This document shows positions 52,441 to 57,960 of a DNA stretch of 57,960 nt, one piece after another (position 1 is the stretch's first letter; each line of letters opens with the position of its first letter). The stretch covers positions 1 to 57,960 of the forward strand of contig PHBH01000044.1 of NCBI GenBank assembly GCA_002840535.1. Reading direction: 5' to 3'. Position numbers and translations under genes: made by a program. The DNA comes from Deltaproteobacteria bacterium HGW-Deltaproteobacteria-15. Its GTDB lineage: Bacteria > Desulfobacterota > DSM-4660 > Desulfatiglandales > HGW-15. The notes beneath the pieces were generated by a model. The model was not told the DNA's origin and ran no database searches. It saw only the letters and a list, made by a program, of their open reading frames with translations.

Positions 52441-53766
52441 ATGACAAATGGTAGCGATTCAGCGGCAAAGGTGATCTCTTTCCCGGCACCTAGTCGAAGT
52501 CCTGAAAAAGTTTATAGAAAATCCGGTCTGAATAAAAACAAGGAGGGCTCCGTCCGGGAAGTGAACGGCGCTGTCTATGTGGATTTCACGTACCTGAATG
52601 AGAGGGTACGGGAAACATCCGGACTCAACTGGAACGAGAAAAATGCCAGAACGGTCAGGGAGCAGCTCGACAGGATCATCTCTTCCATAAATTTGGGCGC
52701 TTTCAAGTTTGCCGAGGTTTTCCCCAACAGCAAGAAGGCGGCCTATTTCTCCGAGAAGGAAAGGCTTCTCTCAGGACGCGCCAAGGAACCCAGGGAAGTG
52801 TTTTTCAAGGAATATGCGGATAGCTGGTACAACCTCCTCAAGGACTCCGGCCGGGTGAGCGAGAGGACGTTGCTGGGATACAAGAGTTACCTGGATCTTT
52901 ACCTGAAACCTTTTTTCGGTGAGATGACTTTTGGTGACTTCAATCCGGTCGCCTTCGAAAGATTCATCTCCTGGGCCAAGAGACGGCATTACCGGAAGAA
53001 GAGCATTCGTAACGAGAGCGTCAACAAGACGTTCGTCCCCCTGAAAATGATCTGCAAGAGAGCAACCTTGGAGTACGCCTGGGGCAGCACCTATAACCCA
53101 TTTTTCGACTTTAAGAAGTTGCCCGAAGGAGATCCGCTTGAAAAGATTTTGCCGTTTTCCGTAGAAGAGCAGCAGAAATTGTTGGAGGGAATGCCTGAGC
53201 ACTGGAAACCATATTTCCGCTTCGCCTTCTGTTCAGGCCTCAGGCAAGGAGAGCAAATCGGCCTCAAGGCCGGGGATATCGACTGGTCGCGAGGTCTTCT
53301 CCACGTCCGACGGGCCATGACCCTCGATGAAAACGGCGACAGGATTGAGGGGAATACCAAGAATCGGTATAGCAGGCGAACCATCCGGCTTATCCCCGTG
53401 ATGGAGGAAGCCCTGAAAGAGCAGGAGAAAATCTACGGCAAGTTCAAAGGCGAGTACTTCTTTTGCACTACGACCGGAGAACAGGTTAATCCCAGCAATC
53501 TCCGACAGAGGGTCTGGATCCCCGCGTTGAAAAAGGCCGGGCTCAAGTTTCGGGAGATGAAGCAGACGAGGCACAGCTTCGCAACAGTCGCCTTGAGCTG
53601 CGGTGAAAACCCTTTGTGGATCGCGAAGGTGATGGGTCATCGAAACACTGAGATGATCATCAAGGTCTACGGCAAGTATGTGGAAAATGCCGGAGCCTCA
53701 AGCGACGGCTCCGCGTTAAATGAGACCATCAGCGCGGGCAGGGTAACAGAGGGGAAGGATAGGTAA
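52441..53766 (+). CDS. Tyrosine recombinase (integrase)
   Basis: The 441-residue protein has an N-terminal DUF3596-type arm-binding domain, a core-binding domain (SERTLLGYKSYLDLYL about 140-155) and a catalytic domain with Arg in CSGLRQGEQ, the KQTRHSFATVAL motif, VMGHRN and the nucleophile in IKVYGKYV (about 415-425). Integrases of this family use tRNA genes. The tRNA-Arg fragment 96 nt downstream is the likely attachment core. A strong SD (AGGAG) precedes the ATG. Confidence 0.9.
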   Translation: MTNGSDSAAKVISFPAPSRSPEKVYRKSGLNKNKEGSVREVNGAVYVDFTYLNERVRETSGLNWNEKNARTVREQLDRIISSINLGAFKFAEVFPNSKKAAYFSEKERLLSGRAKEPREVFFKEYADSWYNLLKDSGRVSERTLLGYKSYLDLYLKPFFGEMTFGDFNPVAFERFISWAKRRHYRKKSIRNESVNKTFVPLKMICKRATLEYAWGSTYNPFFDFKKLPEGDPLEKILPFSVEEQQKLLEGMPEHWKPYFRFAFCSGLRQGEQIGLKAGDIDWSRGLLHVRRAMTLDENGDRIEGNTKNRYSRRTIRLIPVMEEALKEQEKIYGKFKGEYFFCTTTGEQVNPSNLRQRVWIPALKKAGLKFREMKQTRHSFATVALSCGENPLWIAKVMGHRNTEMIIKVYGKYVENAGASSDGSALNETISAGRVTEGKDR

Positions 53767-53824
53767 CTCAATTGATGTACAGATTTCGGCAAAATTTTGG
53801 CAAAAACTCCCCCAAAACCAAAAA

Positions 53825-53860
53825 AAGGACTCGGTTCCAAAACCTAAGTCCTTGTTTTTA
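53825..53860 (+). terminator. Intrinsic terminator of the integrase gene
   Basis: AAGGACT / AGTCCTT stem, with TTTTTA following. It is located between the integrase stop and the att core. Confidence 0.75.
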
Positions 53861-53861
53861 C

Positions 53862-53906
53862 TGGCGCGCCCAGCAGGATTCGAACCTGCGACCTACGGAT
53901 TCGTAG
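53862..53906 (-). other. tRNA-Arg(ACG) 3' fragment, attachment core (attP-like)
   Basis: Read on the minus strand, the 45 nt contain the anticodon loop CTACGAA (anticodon ACG), the 3' anticodon stem TCCGT, variable loop AGGTC, T-arm GCAGG-TTCGAAT-CCTGC, the acceptor strand TGGGCGC, discriminator G and CCA. The expected 5' stem (ACGGA) is absent: similarity to a tRNA stops exactly at the 5' edge of the anticodon loop. This is the half-tRNA carried by an element's attachment site, next to the integrase. Confidence 0.85.
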
Positions 53907-54264
53907 AGCAACAATTCGCGGACGGTAGAGTAAGGGATCTATTGGCTTTTTTTAATTAGGGCAACTACTTGGAGGAATACGGCGCTTAACCTTCCAGTCC
54001 CGTTTCCTACCTCAAAATCCCCCAAAATTACCACCGGAGTGCTCCCATAGTGCTCCCGAGGTCGCCCTCCCATCCATTCCACGCTCCAACGTCCCACCGA
54101 GCAGCCTCTATACATTTTCACAAAGATTTCATGAGGTCAAGAAATGACTTTCTGCAGCCGACAAACATAAAGTGGCTCCCGGATTGCACTGGAGGAGTCT
54201 GACTGGGATATACCATGGCTCTTATCGAGGAAAAGGGGGGAGATCAGAATCTAACGGGTCTTCA
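53907..54264. other. Non-coding arm between att core and the sigma-54-like gene
   Basis: No supported gene. A 60-codon minus-strand ORF has no start signal. The stretch includes a repeated GTGCTCCC (two copies 11-14 nt apart near 54042-54060), which may be an integrase or excisionase arm site. Confidence 0.4.
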
Positions 54265-55530
54265 TCATGCACAGCCCCTCGCACGCCTTTCCCGTGAGTT
54301 CGAAATACCGTATCGCTTCCTTATCTTTTGCACATATTCTCTGCTTGCCTCGACTCCACATGTCGTTCGGAGGATCTCCTCCACCCTCTGGTCCGAATGG
54401 AAGCTTCCGTCTGCATCACCCTGTCTTATTATCTCTAGAATCTTATCCTGGATCGCAGACACGGTCGTCTCTTTCCCTTTTCGAGATTTTGGTGAGGTGA
54501 GGTCGCCAAGCACAAAGATCCCGTGCGGGGTATAGACCGCCTTGGTCGAGAAATGCCTTGAAACGGTGCCCCGATCGAGTCCGGTCTTGGAGGCGATGTC
54601 GACCAGTTCCAGAGGCCTTTCCTTAAGAATCAGCAGGGCATCGTCTCTTGTAGGTGCATCGAGGAAGTCCCTCCTCATATCGACGATGGCTTCGAGGATA
54701 TCTTGAAGATTCTGGTTCCGTTTTCGGAGGTTCAAAAGGAAAACACTTGCTGGTATCTCTTGTCCCCTGCAAAGGACAGGCGCGTTTCTTTTGCCCCGAG
54801 CCGTGCCCACGTCCTCGTAAGAGTCATGGACGATGGAGATGTATCCGCCTTCAACTTTTCGGATTTCGAGAAATGGCGCTTCATGTTCACCGGAGGTCTG
54901 CTGGCCGCCGTCAGTGAGCCACGCTTCGAGAACATCATCGAAGTCTTGCTGGCTGAAAGGCTTCCCCGTCCAGAGGGCTAGGATATAATCCTCTGTCTTT
55001 CCGGCCCAATCGGCTGCGGCCATGACCAGGTCATGGGGAAGAGGCTCATCGACTCCGGTTTGATGTTCGCCGACGCTGCTCAACAGGTAAAGGTAGAGAG
55101 GGATCTCGGCATTAGAAACTTCAAGGCTCCGAAGGAATTTCGTGAGCGTTTTGGCAAATGCAGGCCTGCTCGCCTCGACCTGTAACCGATCCTCTTCCAC
55201 TTCTTCGGCCGGTCCGTAGTCATCCGCATCCTCGGAGTCCGAGTGATCGTCCAGATCCCGGTCCTCCGCGCCGTCATCCTGATCCAAGAGGTCATTACCG
55301 TCTGCAGGCTGGTTGCATTTCCTACAAAAGGCCCCCGTCAAATCGGCCCCGCAATTGGTGCAGTACCGCTCCTGCGGGAGTTCCACAAATACTCCCTCAG
55401 CAAGGCCTTTCTCTATGAGAGTGGCCACTTCCGACAGGTGCATGGAAGCGACTGTTTTCGCGGAAATCTTGATCGACAAGTCCGTCTTCCAGTTCGCTTT
55501 GGCGCTCGCTCGAAGTTCCATTGTTCCCAT
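54265..55530 (-). CDS. Sigma-54 (RpoN)-like factor with inserted zinc ribbon
   Basis: The 421-residue protein matches sigma-54 along its length. Residues 18-50 resemble region I (SIKISAKTVASMHLSEVATL). A four-Cys ribbon follows (Cys57, 60, 69, 72), absent from ordinary RpoN, then a very acidic stretch (about 78-115) like region II. The core-binding/HTH part has FLLNLRKRNQNLQDILEAIV-RRDFLD (about 264-291), TVSRHFSTKAVYTPHGIF (322-339) and an RpoN-box-like EASREYVQKIRKRYG (394-408). It starts 55 nt after the beta'-like gene on the same strand. No bEBP activator is in the window. Confidence 0.8.
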   Translation of the reverse strand: MGTMELRASAKANWKTDLSIKISAKTVASMHLSEVATLIEKGLAEGVFVELPQERYCTNCGADLTGAFCRKCNQPADGNDLLDQDDGAEDRDLDDHSDSEDADDYGPAEEVEEDRLQVEASRPAFAKTLTKFLRSLEVSNAEIPLYLYLLSSVGEHQTGVDEPLPHDLVMAAADWAGKTEDYILALWTGKPFSQQDFDDVLEAWLTDGGQQTSGEHEAPFLEIRKVEGGYISIVHDSYEDVGTARGKRNAPVLCRGQEIPASVFLLNLRKRNQNLQDILEAIVDMRRDFLDAPTRDDALLILKERPLELVDIASKTGLDRGTVSRHFSTKAVYTPHGIFVLGDLTSPKSRKGKETTVSAIQDKILEIIRQGDADGSFHSDQRVEEILRTTCGVEASREYVQKIRKRYGISNSRERRARGCA

Positions 55531-55585
55531 ATCGGAATTGTCCTTCTCGGATGCGGGAGTGCATTTTCTTGCGGATCTCTTATTC

Positions 55586-57960
55586 TCACGGAGGCAGAAG
55601 TCTGCCCAGGATCACATTTCCCTTGAGGCCCAGGAGCCTGTCCGTCTTACCTCCGATTGCGGCCATCGCAAGAATATCCATGGTGTTTTCAAACGATGCC
55701 GATGAAAGCCAGCCCGTTGATCTTTTCTTCAGAATCCCGATTCCGCTCAACACCGGTCGCGCCCTGACCTGTCCTCCTGCAATTGCCAGATCCGGCTTTT
55801 CCACGAGTTGCCCAGGGTAGAAGAGATCAGATCCCGGGTCAGTGACGTAGAACCTCGAAATCATCCCTTTGAGGAGGACCTCGAAGTGCTGGTCGGATAT
55901 CTTGACCCCGTTTCCATCGTAGATCCCTTTGATTTCATCGATGAGCATGGGGTAACTGTCCACACCGAGCCCATTTTCCTGCGCTTCCGTCTGTGCAAGG
56001 GATTTCGCGTTCAGAAAACGTTCCACCCTGGGGATGTCCTGACTGATGCCCGCCGCCCCCATTACGCCGCCAGTATGGAAGTTCCTGAGCACGAGCTGGG
56101 TTCCCGGCTCTCCGATGGACTGGGCCGCGATGATTCCTGCCTTGTGTCCTATCTCCGGTAACTTCATGGTCGTGAGGTCAAGGCCATAGCACCGCTGGCA
56201 CAGACCGTAATCCGCTTCGCAGGTGAGGGGAGAACGAACGATGATTGAACCTTTCCGGGAGAGAACCCAGCCCGCCAGGCGAGCTGCCACATCGTCTCTG
56301 TCGATTTGGTGAATGACCTCGCCCTCCAACTCCAAGGGGTCGAGGAGCACCCTCCCCATGAGCTTGCCAACGAGCTCATCTCTTGACCTCTCCTCTCGAA
56401 TCTTCACCCCAAGAAGTCTCTGCCCAAGATCTCTCTTCTCGATCTGGCTCATGACCTTTTCATCGAAAAGGGATTGCACCCCTTCGAAGAGAAACGGTTT
56501 TCCATCGTCTCTTCCTTGGGTGTCCCAGAGCAGTGTAATGATGAATTTGTCCTCAAGTTTCTTACACAGACCTTCAGGGCCAAAATCACCCAAGTCGAGC
56601 CACCTTTCTGCATAGGGGCCGATTTCCAAGCCGCGCCTTGCCGATTGCCCGGATGCCATGCAGTCTTCTGTGGTGACATAGATCGGGTGCGTGATCTCGA
56701 CGAGTTTTCTGCTCACGTAACCGGATACGGCCGTCCCCATCTTCTTGTCGACCAGGGTGGTCCGCGATCCATAGCACGAGACGAAATACTCGCCCGTTTT
56801 CATGCCCTCCCTCAGGGAAGAAAAAACGACGGCAGGACGAGCACTCCCATTTTGGGCTCCTATCTTTGCCATCGGTCCGCGCATCCCTATTACCTGAAGC
56901 ATCGTCCTCTTGTCCCCTCGAGCCCCGGAATCGTACATGATCGAAAGGGGATGATCCGGTCTCGTACGGAAAAACCCGAGTACGTGTTCTTCCATCGCAC
57001 CGAGGACATGGGTTGCGTCGTTCCCATCATCTCCGACCAACCTGTCACGAGCGGCTCTCAAGTCCGGCAGATTCAGAATGGAAAGACTGAGACCGGAAGC
57101 GGATGCCTCACGGAAAAGAAGCCGCTTCATCTTCTCCACCATGGTTATGCGGTCCTTGATTGGGCACTGCGAAAGCGCTCTTCTCAAATAACTCGAAAGC
57201 CCCTTCTTGTTAAGTCTCCCTTCAGGATCATGGCTTCCAGCAGCTTCGGCTAGAATCTTGCGACCTTTTTCCGAGGTCGTTAGAAAGTATGCTCCCAGCG
57301 CCACATCTTGACCGAGATTGAGTGTTAGAGATCCATTGGCGGGGGAGAATAGGTTGTTGTGGGCAAGGAGACCCTTTACCTCCTCCAACGCCCCTGCTGT
57401 CACGACACGATGGATGGCAGCAGTATCCCCATCGAAGTCCGCGTTGAACCCGGCGGTCACGAGCGGGTGCATGGAAATGGCTTCATGGGAACTCACCTTG
57501 GGATAGAAGGCCTGAATGCCAAGCCGGTGGAGTGTCGGTTGCCTATTGAAAAGAACCGGATTCCGTGTCCCGATTTCTTCGAGAACCCTAACGACCAGCG
57601 CCCGGTCCTCAGCGATATTTCGGTGGTCGGATGAAAGCCTCAGTGTCCTTCGTATTCTCGTCTCGATAGCCCGGTCGCTCAGCGTCTCCTCTTGGCGTAC
57701 CCGAACGGAGACGGCCCACAGGTCTCTCAACCTTGGAATGAGGAGGGGCATGAAGATCTCGACAGCCATGGCATATGGGAGGGCACACTGATCCAGGTCG
57801 AGTTCCAAATCGGGTACTATTACGGCCCTCCCTGAGTAGTCCATGCGCTTTCCCAATAGGTTGCCACGGAAGAACCCGCTCTTGCCCTTGAGGAAATACG
57901 CCAGCGAACGGACCAAGGTTTTTCCATCACGATCACGTATGGGAGGCATCGCCTTCCTGT
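55586..57960 (-). CDS. Divergent bacterial-type RNA polymerase beta' subunit (5' end outside window)
   Basis: The frame runs off the right edge; about 790 C-terminal residues are seen. It carries beta' hallmarks: GNLLGKRMDYSGRAVIV, VLFNRQPTLHRLGIQAF, the catalytic NADFDGD (Mg-binding), the bridge-helix region SGARGDKRTMLQVIGMRG, the zinc site C...CEADYGLCQRC and the trigger loop SIGEPGTQLVLRNFHTGG, and ends NVILGRLLPP. It is not the housekeeping copy: the usual NADFDGDQMAVH reads NADFDGDTAAIH, other invariant residues differ, and no large lineage insert is present. The neighbouring gene is a sigma-54 homologue, not ribosomal genes. Confidence 0.85.
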   Translation of the reverse strand, partial: RKAMPPIRDRDGKTLVRSLAYFLKGKSGFFRGNLLGKRMDYSGRAVIVPDLELDLDQCALPYAMAVEIFMPLLIPRLRDLWAVSVRVRQEETLSDRAIETRIRRTLRLSSDHRNIAEDRALVVRVLEEIGTRNPVLFNRQPTLHRLGIQAFYPKVSSHEAISMHPLVTAGFNADFDGDTAAIHRVVTAGALEEVKGLLAHNNLFSPANGSLTLNLGQDVALGAYFLTTSEKGRKILAEAAGSHDPEGRLNKKGLSSYLRRALSQCPIKDRITMVEKMKRLLFREASASGLSLSILNLPDLRAARDRLVGDDGNDATHVLGAMEEHVLGFFRTRPDHPLSIMYDSGARGDKRTMLQVIGMRGPMAKIGAQNGSARPAVVFSSLREGMKTGEYFVSCYGSRTTLVDKKMGTAVSGYVSRKLVEITHPIYVTTEDCMASGQSARRGLEIGPYAERWLDLGDFGPEGLCKKLEDKFIITLLWDTQGRDDGKPFLFEGVQSLFDEKVMSQIEKRDLGQRLLGVKIREERSRDELVGKLMGRVLLDPLELEGEVIHQIDRDDVAARLAGWVLSRKGSIIVRSPLTCEADYGLCQRCYGLDLTTMKLPEIGHKAGIIAAQSIGEPGTQLVLRNFHTGGVMGAAGISQDIPRVERFLNAKSLAQTEAQENGLGVDSYPMLIDEIKGIYDGNGVKISDQHFEVLLKGMISRFYVTDPGSDLFYPGQLVEKPDLAIAGGQVRARPVLSGIGILKKRSTGWLSSASFENTMDILAMAAIGGKTDRLLGLKGNVILGRLLPP

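Noticed and set aside
53939..54121. 60-codon minus-strand ORF beside the att core
   Set aside because: No SD sequence; probably arm-site sequence rather than a gene.
55808..57253. Plus-strand ORFs of 117 and 259 codons
   Set aside because: Antisense to the beta'-like gene; sequence is composition-driven with no family features.
1..57960. CRISPR arrays
   Set aside because: No regularly spaced identical repeats were noticed; the Cas4-like gene stands without cas1/cas2.
55586..57960. Ordinary housekeeping rpoC
   Set aside because: Changed invariant residues in and after NADFDGD, and a downstream sigma-54 gene instead of ribosomal genes.

Overview
The window is about 58 kb of a bacterial mobile genetic element. 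No insertion sequence, CRISPR array, intact tRNA or rRNA gene is visible. The host is bacterial on several counts: Shine-Dalgarno (SD) leaders, clear sigma-70 promoters (TTGACA-17-TATAGT at 17768; TTGACA-17-TATATA at 42587, minus strand), intrinsic hairpin/T-run terminators, a lipobox signal peptide, and a 45-nt fragment of a tRNA-Arg with anticodon ACG, an anticodon type used by bacteria and not by archaea. GC content is near 53 percent by eye. A Desulfobacterota-like host is a guess and cannot be settled from this sequence.

Layout. (1) 0.5-5.3 kb: small genes, a Cas4/RecB-like nuclease and a HerA-type ATPase with a C-terminal nuclease-like domain. (2) 5.5-16.1 kb: an accessory/maintenance module of small gene cassettes (DUF2958, RadC-like, Ycf46-like AAA ATPase with DUF1257 and DUF2997 partners, a DUF3150-like protein, a DUF6094-like methyltransferase, a DEAD/SNF2-type helicase). 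Many of these genes have a hairpin directly in front of the SD. A 146-bp near-palindromic repeat lies at 6527-6672. (3) 16.2-22.6 kb: a defence island made of a CapH/CapP-like regulator pair, a divergent E2-only CBASS operon (CD-NTase, E2, YdjM-like membrane protein, multi-TM protein), a putative nuclease and a zinc-ribbon/HEPN protein. (4) 22.6-30.8 kb: a type I restriction-modification operon (hsdM, hsdS, hsdR) with an XRE-ImmA/IrrE plus PIN pair inserted between hsdS and hsdR. (5) 31-33.2 kb: a broken gene, a zinc-dependent phospholipase C-like protein, a lipoprotein and a small gene. (6) 33.2-42.5 kb: a minus-strand cluster encoding two LPP20-type proteins, a coiled-coil protein, a WD40 protein, a HerA-like ATPase, a charged coiled-coil protein and a membrane protein. 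(7) 42.6-50.9 kb: an uncharacterised plus-strand operon with a Lon-like S16 protein, a TraD/VirD4-like ATPase and four copies of one paralogous helical module. (8) 51.0-53.8 kb: primase, excisionase and tyrosine integrase, then the tRNA-Arg 3' fragment (attachment core). (9) 54.3-57.96 kb, minus strand: a sigma-54 (RpoN) homologue carrying an extra zinc ribbon, preceded by a divergent bacterial-type RNA polymerase beta' subunit that runs off the window.

The most striking point is region 9. A catalytically plausible but divergent beta' and a sigma-54-like factor are adjacent and co-directional, and they sit just across the attachment core from the integrase. The core lacks the 5' half of the tRNA. 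That is the arrangement of an attP (free circular element) rather than an attL, so the polymerase genes probably belong to the same element. The element may therefore carry part of its own transcription machinery. Region 7 is the second candidate for an undescribed system.
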